Source of the DNA: Acephala macrosclerotiorum
Lineage: Eukaryota > Ascomycota > Leotiomycetes > Helotiales > Mollisiaceae
Direction of reading: 5' to 3'
NCBI GenBank assembly: GCA_014904845.1
Contig: MU119591.1
Span: 1-33,694, forward strand
DNA: 33,694 bases
Part shown: piece by piece, positions 1-13,600 of the stretch
Position numbering within the stretch: the stretch's first letter is position 1
How the letters are laid out: every line of letters starts with the position of its first letter
Notes under the pieces: model-generated
The model's database searches: none
Seen by the model: the letters and a program-made list of their open reading frames with translations, nothing else
What the model was told of the DNA's origin: nothing
Position numbers and translations under genes: made by a program

Positions 1-3000
1 TAAATAATTTTTTTTTAATTAATTTATTTAATAAATTTAATATAAATTTAATTATTTATATAATAATTTAATATTTTTAAATATATTTTAATCAATAAAT
101 TTAATATTATATATTAAAACGAAATTTTTTTTTCGAATTAATTCTTTTTATATTTAATAATAAATATCGAAATATATTTAATTTTATTTACGATTATATT
201 TTTTTTTTAATTTCGATTTTTTTATATTCTCGTTTCGCATTTTAATTTATTTGATTCTTAGTTTAAAAATTTTATTCGATTACGTATTTTATTTTAATCG
301 AAAATTCTCTAAATAAAAAATCGAATTTTAATAAATAAAATAATTTTTTTACTATAAATTATATAAAATAATATATATTTAATTAGTTTATAAATAATCG
401 TTCGATTTACAAAAAAAATAATTAATAAATATTTTAATTAATTTTTTTTTGTTTTTTTTTATTAAAATAATCAATATAATAATAATAAATTAATATTTTT
501 ATTTAATTATTTTATTTATTTTCAAATTATATATAAAAATAATAATTCGTTTAATTTCGAATTTATTTAATTTTTTAATAATAATTCTTTTGAATTCGAA
601 TTCTTTATTTAATTTTATATAATCGAAAATACTATATTTACAAATAATATTATTATAAATAAATTTAATAATTTTTTTAAAAATCGGATTTTTTATTAAT
701 TTAATTTTAATTTAATCGAAAAAATTATTTCATATTATAATCAAATTATCGAATATTTTACATTGTAAAAACTTAATTATATTTATTTTAATATAATAAA
801 ATAACGAAATTATTTTCTAGAAATATAAAATTTTTTCGTATTTTTTTTTATTTTTATATTAATAATTATTACAATTTACTACAAAATTTCAAATATTTTT
901 ATAGTTTTTTTTTTAATAATATCGATTAATTACTTAATAATAAATATTCTTTTTTTTAATATATTCGAATTTATTATATAATTCAATTATAATTATTATA
1001 TATTATTTTAAATCGTTTAAAATAAATCGAAATAAATAGAATTTAATAATATTTTTTTATAGTATTTTATTTCGAACACTATAATCGACAAATTCTCGAA
1101 TTAATTTACGAAATTTTATTCTCGAAAACTATTCTAATCATTTTAAAATTATCAAATATTAAATAATATTTTAAAAATAATTTAAATAATTATTATCAAA
1201 AAAAAAAATTTTATTATTATTATTATTATTATTCAATAGTTTATTAATCTCAAAAAAAGCGATTAATACAATATATATAAAAAATACAATTAATATCGAA
1301 AATTGAAAATTAAAAATATCAAATTTAAAAAAAAAAATTTAAATTTAATCTAATAATTTAAATAAATATTTTTATTTTACGTATTTATTTTTAATTACAA
1401 ACGATTTATTTTTAATTTTTTAATTAATTTCGCGTTTTTTAATCGAAATTAAAATTATTTTAATATAATTAAATTCAATTATAATAAATTTATTAATATT
1501 TGTTTTTTTTTTTAAATTATCGTTTTTTATTTACAATTTTTTAAATAATTCGTTTATAATAATATAAATACTTTTTTTAATATATTTAACTTTAAAATCG
1601 AATAATTATATTTAAATAAATTAATAAATAATTAAAATATTAAAAAAATTAATTATTATTCGATTCAATTAAACGATAAACGTATTAACGTTCGTTTTAA
1701 AAATAAAATAAATACTATATAATCAAAACTATAATTTGCAAAAGTATTTTAAAACTTTTTAATATTTTTTTTATCGTATTATAATTTCATTTAATAATAT
1801 TTTAAAGTTTTAATTCGTATTAAATTATTTGTTTTTATTTTTTATTATTATATTAATTAAATATTCTTTTATATTTTTATTAATTAATATTAATATTTAA
1901 AATAATCATTTTTTATTTATTAATAAAATTATAATAAATTTTATAAAATATTAAAACTATCGTAAATTTATTTTATAAAAATATTATAGCGATTTTTTAT
2001 TTTTTTTTTTTTATTCGAAAAACTCGTTTTTTTTAATTAATCGATATAATAATTCGATAATAATATTAAAATATTAAATCTATATTTTATAATAAATACA
2101 AATTCTAATAAAAGTTTTAATTTTAAAAATATTATTATATTTAGTCTATTTTAAAATTTTAATAATTTTCGTATTTTCAAAAAAATACTTTTTAAAACTA
2201 TAAACGAAATTAATAATAATTATTTTATTTTAATAAAATTATAATTTAAACTTTATATAAATTTAAATTCTTTTAATTCGATTTAATATTTTATTCAAAT
2301 TTTAAATGTATTCAAAAACGAATCAATAAATTTCTAAAAATATTAATTCGTTATTATAATTCGTATAAAATCTTTTGATTTTTATATTATTTAAAAATAA
2401 TATTACAATTTTAAAAAATACGTTTTTTAGAATTATTATAATAATTTAAACGAATTAAATTATAAAATTAATTATTTTTTGAAATAATATTATTATTCGT
2501 AGAAATTTTAATAAAATTATAAAAATAATTATATTTTTATTTTAAACGTTTAATATAAATTAATTGTATTTAAAAAAAAATATTTAATAAACTTTTTAAA
2601 AAATTTATTTATAAAAAAAAATATATTAATATTTTTTAAAGTAATCGAATTCATTTTTATAATCGTATTAATTAATTAATAAATTTTAACGATTTTTTTC
2701 GCGATTAAAAATTATAAATTTCAATAAAAATTATTGTTTTTTTCGAGTATTTTACGATTAAATCGTTTTTAAAATATTTTTATTACAATCGAAAACAAAA
2801 TTTTAAAACAATAAAAACTTTTTTTTTATTATATCGTATATTAAATTATTTTAATACGAATAAACGAATTGATATTTTTATAGATTTTAAAGATTTTTTT
2901 TTAATTAAATATTATTATTTTTTTACGATTAAATATTATTTTATTAAATATTTCTTTTTCAAATTTTTATAATTATTTTTCAATAAATAGAAATATTAAT

Positions 3001-3650
3001 CGTTTAAAAATAAATTATAATTTTTTTAATATCGAAATAATTTGTAATAATAAATATTTTATATATTTTTTAATATATTTTTAAAATATTTTTCGTATTT
3101 TAAATTATTCGAATTAATTTTTTTATTTTTTAAAAATCTTTTTAATTTTATCGATTAAATCAATAAATTGTATTTTTTTAGATTTGAATTTATATATTAT
3201 ATTAATATTTATATTAAATAGTTTTAAATTAAAATTGTTTAATAATAAGATTATTTTTTTTATTCGAGTTTTTTTCTCGTTTTTATACTCAAAATTTTTT
3301 TAATTTTATTTTTTTTCAATAAAATAAAATAATTAGTATTTCGTATTATTTTTTAAATATTTTCTTTTGATATTTACGTTTAAAAATAATAATACTATTA
3401 CAAAAAAATACTTTTTTATTTTTTCGTTAAAATTTTTTTATTCAAAATCTCGTTTATTTTTTTTTATTAAAAAAAAAAACGTTTTATAGAAAATTCAAAA
3501 AAATAATTTTATTTTTTATATTGTTTTATTTGTATTTCTTTTTAAATTAATAACGTTTATTTTAATTATATTTGTTTTATATAAAGTAATATTAAAAGTA
3601 TTTAATAAAAAATTAAAAATAAAAAGAAATTCGTTAAAATATAAAGACTA
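1..3650 (-). pseudogene. Left-copy gypsy pol relic (RT and integrase regions)
   Basis: This is the minus-strand counterpart of the right-copy pol, identified by alignment to it. The RT motif C equivalent is readable at 2386-2397 (complement) as Phe-Leu-Asn-Asn, so both catalytic aspartates are asparagine, as in the right copy. The integrase core lies at about 500-800 and the (TTA)n tract at 1210-1233 sits between RNase H and integrase. Relative to the right copy, about 22 bp are missing around 2573-2582. That removes the RT motif A aspartate position and shifts the frame, because 22 is not a multiple of three. Stops are frequent. The C-terminal end of pol falls off the window at position 1. 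Confidence 0.7.
1210..1233. repeat. (TTA)n microsatellite inside pol, left copy
   Basis: About eight TTA units. The same tract, complemented, is at 22360-22384 in the right copy, so it belonged to the element before the copies diverged. It lies between RNase H and integrase. Confidence 0.8.
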
Positions 3651-6600
3651 TTTACAAATTTTAATACTATATTATTTTTTAATAGTACTAATATTTAATT
3701 TCTCGTATTGTATTTTTTTTTTAATATTTTTTCGATTTGAAAATATATACGAATATAACGATTTCTAATAATTTAATATAAATAAATTTTTAAAAAAGAA
3801 ATAATTATAATTGTATAAATAAAATTAAAATTTTTAAGATTTCAAAATACGTTATTTTACGAATTATTATTTTTATATTCAATTTATATTTTTATTGTAA
3901 TAATAAATAATTATTTCAAAAGAATTTTTTTATATTATTTACAAAAAAAAAAAAAAATTTTATATTCGATTTTGTATTCAATTTCTATTTTTATAATTAC
4001 TATTTTAACGAATTCGAAATTTTATTCAATAGTAATAAATAATTGAAAATTTTCGACGTTTATAATAATACTATCGAAATCTCGAGTTATATACATAAAA
4101 ATAATATAATATTTTATTTTAATATTTAATATTTTATATTTTTTATTTTTTATTTGAATTAATTAATTTAAACAAATTAAAATATAATTTAAAAATAATA
4201 ACGATATATTTTCTTTTAATCAATAACGAAAAATCGATTTTTATAAAATTAATTCGTTTTTTTAAACATTTTATAAAAATTCTAAAAAAATTGTTTTATA
4301 AAATCAACGATTTTTAATATTTTTTTTTATTATAGCAATTTTAATATTTATTAAAATCAAATAATAAATATTATTTTTTTATTATTAATTAATAATTATT
4401 ATAATAAAGTTTAATATTTTCAAAATATTAATAATTTTTTTTATTTTTTTTTAAAATTTTAAAAACGATATTATATTTTTAAAAAGTTTTTATAATAAAA
4501 TTTCATTAATAGAATTATTATTTCAAAGTTTTATTTTTCAATTAATTTATATTTATTTTTTTTCGTTTTTCGTTTTAAACGCTTTATAAAATTTATTATT
4601 ACAATTCAATTTTTAAATATTTTATTTTTATTTTTATTTTTTATTAAAAATTTTCTTATGTGTTTTAAATTTTATTTTTTAATTTATTTATCGTTATTAT
4701 ATTTATTATTATCGTATTTATTAACAATTTTTCGTAGAATTTATTAATAGTTATTCTATTAAAATTTTAAATATTAATATTATTATTATTAAAAATATAC
4801 GACGATAAATTTAATTTTTTTAAAATTTTTCTATTAATATTAATTTTTTTTTTTTTTTTAAATAATAAATTAAATAAATTCTTAGATTTTTTATATATTT
4901 TTAAAATATTTATTGAAATTGTAATCAAAAAATTTTTTAATTATTTATTTTATAATTTGATTATATTAATATCGATTATTTTTAAACGTAAATAATTGTA
5001 AAAATTAATTACGATTTTAAAAATTATAATATTATTGATCGTTTTTTCGATAATAATATTTACAATTAATTAATTTATCTATAAATAAATAATAATCTAC
5101 GAAAAAATAATTAATAAAAAGATTGATTTTTTTATTTTTTATTTATTTAAAATACTTAAAATAATATTACTCGTTTTATTAATTATTGTATATAATATTA
5201 ATTTTTATTGTATTTTTTTAAACGATTAACGATATATTTTACAAAAATTCAATCGATATTAAATTATATAAAATTTTATATTTACTTTTTTTCATATTAT
5301 TATATTTTTTTCGTTTATAATTAAAATTTCTTTTTCGTTTATATTCTTATAAAAAAATAAACTGATTTTAATTTTAATTTATAAAAATTATAATATTATT
5401 CAATTTTTAAAATATTTTTATAATATTAGCGTTTGAAACAATTTTCAAATTATTAAATAATACGAAATTTTTTTTTTTTTTTTTTTCAATTTTCTAATAA
5501 AATTATTTATTTGAATTAAAAATTTTAATACGAATATTTATTAAATTCTTTAAATTTAAATAATATATAAAATCGAAAATTGAAATTCGATATAGATTTT
5601 TTTAATAATTATATATATTTTTCATTGAATTTCTTTTATAAATAATTCGAATAAAATAAAAAATAATAAATTATTAATTGCATTTAAAATTATTTTTTGT
5701 ATTACGATATTCAAATATTTTTATTGAATTTTCGAATATTTTAAATCGTTAATTTTATTGTATTATTATTTCTTCTTTTTATATTTATATATAATAATCG
5801 TTTTTTTATACATTTTATTATAATTGTAAATAAATATTTTTATCGATTTATAATCGATTTCTTTGAAAATTTGTTTTTTAATATATATTAAAAATCTTTT
5901 TATAAATTCGCGTTTTTAATATTATTTATTTAATTTATTTTATTTAATTAATTTTTTAAATATTTAATCGAATAAATTTATATACGTTTTTATTATTAAA
6001 AGTTTTTTTATAAATTAATCGATAATTTTATATAAGATTTTTATATTTATTTAATAATATTTTTAATTATGTTTATAAAAAAAATTTTTAAAACATTATA
6101 AAACTTTTTTTTTAAAATAGTTTTTAATATTATATTTTAATATAAATCGAATTAATATATTATAAAAATTATATTTTTTAAATTTTTAAAATAATTTTAT
6201 AATTTTCGTATATATCGTTATATTATTTTAAAAAAATCGTAATATTAATTTTTTTAAATTAAAATATTTTAAAAACTTTAAAAAAAAATATTTATAATTT
6301 TAATATAAATATATATTTTTAAAAATTTTATATTTTTAAAAAATTATTTTTATTATTTATAAAATTATTTTTAAAAAAAATTAATAATATAATTAAAATA
6401 AAAATATTTTTTATCGAGAAAAATAAATTTTAATACGAATAATTTATTAATTTTAATTTTTAAATTAAAAATAAATTTAATAATTTAAAAATACGAATTT
6501 TTAAATTATTATTTTTAAATAAAATTCGTTTTAAAAATTAATTTTTATTTATATTATTTTTTTATAAGATTTTTTTTATTTTAATTTTTATTTAAAATTT

Positions 6601-7090
6601 TATTTATTTATTTATTTTAATAAAATATATTTTTTAAATAAATATTTTTTTAATCAATTTTTTTAGATTAAAATTTTTTATTTTAAATTTTTTCGTATTA
6701 TTTTTTAAAATTCGAAATTTATTTTAATTTTATTATTTTAATTTAAAAACGATTATAAACGATTTATAAATTACAATTTTTAAAAAAATTAAAATTAAAA
6801 TATAAAATATAAAATAATTTCGTTTTTTAACGTTATAATTTTTTTGTATTTTAATTTTTATTAAAAACAAAATTAATTATTATAAATTTTTTTTTTTTAT
6901 ATTTGTTTTAATATTAATTATTTTAAATAATTTAATATATAATTTTTATAAATTAATAGTTTTTTATAATTTTATAATTTTATAATTAAATTATTTAATT
7001 TCGAATAATATAATTAAAATAAAAAGTTTTTATTAATTAATTTTCAATTTTCGATTTTTAATAATTTAAATTTTTTTTTAATAATAATAA
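3651..7090 (-). other. Left-copy internal region upstream of pol (gag side)
   Basis: This is the counterpart of 16110-19650 in the right copy. No conserved domain is recognisable, and no CCHC zinc knuckle survives. By position it should hold gag and any protease. The run at 6600-6618 is the complement of a (TAAA)n tract that is (CAAA)n at 16626-16642 in the right copy, a direct record of CpA-to-TpA mutation in this copy. Confidence 0.6.
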
Positions 7091-7850
7091 TATTAAAAAA
7101 AAAATTTTTATTAATCGTTTTATCGAAAAATATATACACTAATAACGTTATTAATAAATTAATAATAATTTAATCGATTATTAATATTATCGATTATTTT
7201 AATTTAATATTAATAGCGTTAATTCGATATTAATAATATTAATTTAAAATTAAATATTTAAATATTTAAAATTTATAATTTATAGTATTTATTTAATTTA
7301 TTATAAAAGTTTCAAAAAATTTATTAAACGCATATTAAAATATTAAATTATAAAATTAAAATTTATTAAGTTATAATATTTTTCGTTAAAATTTACATAT
7401 AGATTAACGATCGCGTTTTATTCGATTAATAAATTTTTGCCGTTTTATAAATTATACAAATAAATAAAAATAAAAATTAAAAATATTAACGTTATTTAAA
7501 ATTTGATCGTAAAATCGATCGATTTAAATAAAGTTTACGCGCGTAGAAATACCGATTAAATATGCGAGTAATTGTATTACACGTTATATTATTTAATATT
7601 AAAAATTTAAATTAAAGTATTTAAAAATTGAGCGATTTAATTAATTAAATATAATTATATAAAAATCGCGCGTAGTCGTTTATAATCGTCGAAAATCGAA
7701 AGTTTTAATATTTTTATTAGTTTAAATTTATTTATTAATCGATTATTATTAAACGTTAAAATTTTAAATATATAATTATTACGTAACGCGTACTATTAGT
7801 AAACCGCTAATATTATTAATAATTAATTAGTATATAAAAGAATTTTCTAA
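7091..7850. mobile_element. MITE-like insertion (about 750 bp) in the left copy
   Basis: Left and right arms align on both sides of this block. The sequence before 7091 matches the complement of about 16165-16200, and the sequence after 7850 matches the complement of 16100-16150, so about 750 bp are extra in the left arm. Near the ends is an imperfect inverted repeat: 7138-7156 (actaataacgttattaata) against the complement of 7814-7832 (tactaattaattattaata). Each is flanked by TA-rich sequence. The block keeps unusual CpG-dense words such as cgcgcg near 7538 and gatcgatcg near 7514, and it is less uniformly degraded than its surroundings. I see no transposase reading frame. It could be a non-autonomous TIR element; the exact ends are uncertain. 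Confidence 0.45.
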
Positions 7851-7903
7851 GAAAAAAATAAAATATATAAATCGTATATAAATAATTTTTAATAAAGTTT
7901 ATT

Positions 7904-8155
7904 AAAATAATAAAATATAAAATAAAAAAATTCAATTGTAAATTAATTCATTTTAATTAACAAATTAAATTTATTTCAAGTAATTTATAATTCGTAAATT
8001 AATTAATTAATTAATTCAAATAAAAATAAAAAAAATTATTAATTATTTTATAATAAACGAAAATTTTAATGTATCAAAAAATACGTAATTAATATTATTC
8101 TCGAAATTAATTATTTATAAAAAGTTTTAAAAAAAAAATATATAATTTTATTATA
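7904..8155 (-). repeat. 5' LTR of the left gypsy copy (3' end deleted)
   Basis: The complement of this segment aligns along its length with the solo LTR at 20029-20282. It starts as TATAATAAAATT where the solo LTR has TGTGATGGAACT, that is, G-to-A and C-to-T changes only. Conserved landmarks are the CGA of the central cgag motif (complement near 8100) and ACGT near 8083. The LTR terminus and the first bases of the internal region are missing: relative to 16069-16107, about 39 bp are gone, with ttatttt at both edges of the deletion. This is the most heavily mutated of the four LTRs. Confidence 0.8.
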
Positions 8156-8319
8156 ATAATTTTAATTATATTATTAAATATTTAAATTTTTAATAATATT
8201 ATAATAAAATTTTAAAAATTTTAAAATTTAAATATAAAATATATAAATTAATAATAATATAATTAATATTTAAATATATTTAATTATAAATAATATTATT
8301 ATATTAATAAATTAAATAA

Positions 8320-8320
<1 letters not shown>

Positions 8321-8349
<29 letters not shown>
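8321..8349. repeat. (ATTT)n microsatellite
   Basis: About seven perfect ATTT units, followed at 8365-8398 by several tttttaat units. Simple-sequence DNA in the AT-rich block. Confidence 0.85.
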
Positions 8350-8350
<1 letters not shown>

Positions 8351-10359
8351 TATTAATTTTTTATTTTTATTTTTAATTTTTAATTTTTAATTTTTAATAT
8401 TAATCGCGATTTTTTATTTAAAAATATTTTAATAAAAAATAAAAAATCGATTTTATTTTTTTTTAATTTTAATTATAATAATAAAATAAAAAATAAAATA
8501 AAATTTTATAATATTTTTAATATTTTATATTAATAAATTAATATTAATTATTTTAAATTTTATTAATAAAAATTAATTTAATTAAAAACAATTTAATAAA
8601 AATAATATTATATTAAATTTTTCAATGAATAATTAATTTGTTTTATTGATTTTAATATAATAAATCGATATAACGTATAAAAATTATTTTTATAATATAT
8701 TTAAATTTTTAATTATATAATTTCGTTTTTTAATAAAATATTTAAAAATAATAAAAAATCGATTTTTAATAAATATTAATAAAAAAAATACGTTAATATT
8801 AAAAAATTAATTTATTATAATATTAATTTTAAATTTTTCGATAAATTTAATTTATTTTATAAAGAAAAAAATTTAAATATACGAATTATATTTAATATTA
8901 TAAAATAAAATTTATTAATTAAATAAAATTAAATAATATTTAAATAATATAATTAATTTTAATATATTACGATTATTATTTTTTTATAATTTTAATATAA
9001 ATAAAAAAAATACTCGAATTATTTATATTTTAAATATTAATAATATTTTTTATAATTATAAAATTTATTTATTTATTAAAACGATACTTTACGACATTTA
9101 TTAATTAATTTATTTATATGTTTTTTTTATATATTTAAATATTTTTTATTTATAAAAATTAAATTCAATTCGTTCGATTATATAATTTTATTAAAAAAAA
9201 ATTAAAAAAATTTACTCGATATATTAAAAAATTAATTTGAATAAATTATAATAAAAATATTAAATTATTTATTATATATCGAATAAAAATTATAATTATT
9301 ATTTTGAAAATCGTTAATTTTAAATATTTTATTAAAAATATATAAAAATAATTTTAAACGTTTTAATAATATATAATTTTATATTTTTTTTTATTTAATA
9401 AATTATTAAATATAATATTTAATATAATAAATTATAATAAATATATACGTTTAATAAAATTAATTAATTTATTTAATAAATTTATAATAAATAATCGTTT
9501 AATTATAAATAATATTATATTTAAAATATTATTATTATAAAATAATTTTAATAAATAATAAATACTTATAAAAAGTTTTAAATAAAAAATAATATTCGAT
9601 TATAATAATAAAAATTTTATTATTTTTATTAAAAAAAATTTTTTCGATATTAATATATTTTTTTAATATTTTTTATATTTTTAATTTTTTTTAAAAATCG
9701 ATAACGTTTTTCGAATTTTGTAATTCGTTTTTTAATTATTTAAAAAATCTTTTAAATATTTTTTAATTATTAAAATAAAATATTCAATTTAAAATTTTTT
9801 TTATAAAGATTTTAATATACGATAAAATCAAATAATAATTTTACTTTAAAGCGATTAAAAATTTTTTTAAAAATAATTAATCAATCTATACAAAATTTAA
9901 TTAAACGTTTATTGAAATAATTTCGTATATTAAAAAAATTATAAAATATATTTAAAAGTTTTAAAAATAAATAAATTTATAATAATATAATTTATAATAT
10001 TAAAATCGATAATAAAAAATAAATAAAACTCGTTATTAATAATTTAAAAATTCGAATTTTTAATAAAATTTTATTTATATATTTATATTTATTTATTTTT
10101 AATATTATATTTTAAAATATTTAATTATTTTTTACGAATTTCTTTTGTAATTATTTTAATTTAATAAAAATTTTAAATTTTTAATTATTATTATTTTAAA
10201 ATTAAATTTATTAATAATAATATAATATATTAATTTTTTATATAATATTTATTTTAATTTATATAATTAATAAAACGAATTTTATATTAAAATTATTATT
10301 ATATATTTTTAAATTACAAATTTCGAGATTTTAATAAAAAAACGAAAAATACGATTTTT

Positions 10360-10674
10360 TTAATAGAAATCGAGTTTATTAAAATTATAAACTGATCGCA
10401 TATAAAAAAATAATATTATAAATATAACGATTAAATATTTTAATCTCGAAATTAATTTTATTTTTAATCGAAATATAATTTCGAATAAAATTCGAACGTA
10501 AAAAAATATTTTTAAAACGAGAATCGTTAAAAAATATATTAAAAATATTTTTTTTTCAATATTATTAATAATATAATATAATATTAAATAATAATAAATA
10601 TTTTTTATTATTATATTTCTCGTTTTTTTTATAAGTTTTTTTTTTAAACTATATAAAAAATTAAATAATTTCAA
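10360..10674 (-). pseudogene. 104-codon open frame, unrecognised, probable transposon remnant
   Basis: This is the longest open frame in the window, running on the minus strand from the ATG at 10672-10674. The predicted product is almost entirely Ile, Lys, Leu, Phe, Tyr and Asn, the composition produced when G-to-A and C-to-T mutation runs through coding DNA. It has hydrophobic stretches, but these follow from codon drift and should not be read as membrane segments. I recognise no motif. There is no credible promoter or neighbour. It may be a stop-free stretch of an old element's coding sequence or chance. It is listed because 104 codons without TAA or TGA is long for sequence this AT-rich. 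Confidence 0.2.
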
Positions 10675-13600
10675 AGTTTAATTATTATATTTAATTAATT
10701 TTTTTTTTTAAAATTAATAATAAATAAAAAAATCTTTAAAAAAACGATTAAAACTTTAAAAAAAACTTATTAATTTATTATATAATAATAATTATTTTAT
10801 TATATATAAAAATATTTTTATTTTTAATTAAATTATTTTATTTATTATAAAAAAAAACGAAAAATAAATTTTAATATATTATTAAAATAAATTTTAAAAA
10901 TTAAAAAAATATTATATATAATAATAATATAAAAAATATAATTCGAATAATATTTTTTACAAATAATAATTAAAATATTTATTTAATTATATTAATAAAA
11001 TTTTATTCGAAAATTTTTTATATTTTATATTATAAAAAATCGATTAATAATTATAAATTTAATGATTATAATATATTTTAAAATTAAAATAATTATTAAA
11101 TATTATAATTATAAATTTAAATTTAATTTAAATTAATTTATTTATAATAAATACTTTTTATTTTTAATTATATTAATAAAAAAATAAAAATAAAAAATAA
11201 TATTAAAATTATTTTAACGTTATAAATTAAATTTTATTTTTAATTATTATAAATTATATTATATAATACAATTTTAAAAAACGATAATTCGTAAAAAAAA
11301 ATAAAAATAAAAAAATTTAATTATATTTAAATCGAAATTTAATAAAAAAAATATATATAAAATATATTATTAAATATAATATTAAAAAAATTTAAAAAAA
11401 ATAATTTTAATAAATTAAAAAATTAAAAACTTTTTAAAATAGAATTATAATTAAAAACAAATTACATATAAAAAATAAATAATTTATTAATTATTTAAAA
11501 AATATTAAAAAATAAATAAATTAAAAATATAATAAAAAAATAATAAAAATAAAAAAAATTTATAATTTTAATTTTTTTTATTATATTAAAATAATTATTC
11601 GAATATAATTTATTCGAATTAAGTTTTTTATATTATATTAATATTAAATTAAATTAATTTATAAATTTTTCAATTATTATTTTTAAATAATTTTTTTTAT
11701 TTTAAAATATAAATTAATAATTAAAAAAATATTATTTTTAAATTTTAAATTATAAATTTTAATTTAATATAAAATAAATAAAAAATTATTAATATTTTAT
11801 TTATTCGTTTTACGAAATAAATTATAATATAAATAATTATAAAATTAAATTTTATAAAAAAATTTATTAATAAATATTATTAAATTTAAAAATTTATATT
11901 TATTTTTTATTTTTAAATTTAATAATTAAAATATATATATATTTAAAAAATAATATATTTATTTATTAATTAATTAAATTTTATATATTTTTTTTAAATT
12001 ATAAAGAAAAGTTTTTCAATTTTTTTTTTTTTTCGATTTTTAAAAATTTTTTATAAATTTGTTTTTATATTAATATTAATCTCGAAATTAAATTTAATTT
12101 ATTTTTTTAATATTTATTCGAAATTTAAAATAATATTAAAATTTAATTTTTTTAATACGTATTTTTATTTTTTTTAAACTAATAAATTTTTTTAATTATA
12201 ATCGTTTTAATATAATAAATTATAATTAAATTTTATAAAAAAAATAATATAATTATTATTTTTATTTTCATTATTTATATTTTTAATTTTAATTATTAAA
12301 ATCATAAATTTTATATTTGAAAATATATATATATATATTAATTATTATTATAATAATAAAAAATTAAAATTTTAATATTTAAAAAAAAAATTAATTAAAA
12401 ACGAAAAAAAAAAAAATATTAATAATAATATTTTAATTTATAATTTCGTTTAAAATTATATAATTTAAAAAAATATTAATAATAATAATATATTATATTA
12501 TATTAATAAATATAAAAATAATAAAAAATAATAATTCGATAATAATAAATATTATTAAATAAAATATATTAATTAAAAAATTAAAATTAAATAAAAAATC
12601 GAAATAAAAATTATATATTATAATTATAATTATTATATTAAAATTTTAATATATCAAATTTATAATAAAAATATTTATTACGTATTTAAATAATTAAATT
12701 TTAACGATTATTAAAATGAATATATTAATAAAATTTATTTAAAAAAAATATTAATAAAAACGAGTTTTTTAATAATAATAAAATAATAATAATAAAAAAT
12801 TATAAAAAGAATTATATAAATAATATATATTTAAAATATAATATAAAAAATAATAATATTAAAAATTATTATAATTATAAATTAAAATATTACGAAAAAC
12901 TTTTTTATAAAAATTCGTAAAAAAAATAAATAAAAATTTCAAAATATAAAATAAAACGAATATATATTATAATTATAATATAAATAAAAAAAAAATTAAA
13001 AATAAAAATAATAATTTTAAAAATTATAAAATCGTTAAATCGATTTAAAATTATTAAAAAAACGAAAATAATTTTTTCGATTAATATAATATTTATATAT
13101 TATACGAAAATAAAATACTTTAAATAATTTCATATTAAAAGTTTTTTTATAATTTTTTTATATTTTTCGTATTTAATAAATATTAATTAAATTTTAATAT
13201 TTTTTTTATATATAATTTATTTTTTTAATATATTATTAAATTTAATTAATAAATTATAAAATTTTATATTACAATTTTTTTTTATTATTTATTTTATTTA
13301 ATATTAAATTATTATTATTATTTTATAATTTAAATATAAAATAATTAAATATTTTAATTAATTTATATATATAAAATTTTTAATTAAAAAATTATTAATA
13401 TAATTATAAAATATATTACGTATAATATTAAATTATTTAATAAAAAATAAAAAAACGAATATATTTTTAATATATATAATATTATATTTTAAAATATTTA
13501 ATTTTTATAAATAAATATTTTATAATAATATAATTATAATTTTAAATTTTGTATATATAATATATAAAATAAAATATTAAAAATTTTTATTTTATAATAT

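Larger units (their letters stand above)
1..8155 (-). mobile_element. Ty3/gypsy LTR retrotransposon, left copy (RIP-degraded, cut by window edge)
   Basis: This segment is the degenerate reverse complement of the right-hand element at about 15816-23590. I matched the arms by eye at many anchors: 575-620 with 22985-23020, 1660-1720 with 21890-21950, 2740-2790 with 20790-20830, 3205-3340 with 19980-20350 (minus the nested LTR), 3470-3600 with 19720-19840, 4860-5070 with 18185-18400, 5850-6000 with 17270-17440 and 6600-6850 with 16400-16640. The element reads right to left: 5' LTR at about 7904-8155, internal region, then pol, which leaves the window before its C terminus. It is more heavily mutated than the right copy on both strands and has private indels: a 22 bp deletion in RT, a 39 bp deletion at the LTR boundary and a 750 bp insertion. 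It cannot be functional. Confidence 0.85.

Noticed and set aside
1210..1233. Possible CRISPR-like or satellite array
   Set aside because: A plain (TTA)n microsatellite carried by the element; no spacers, and only one tract per copy.
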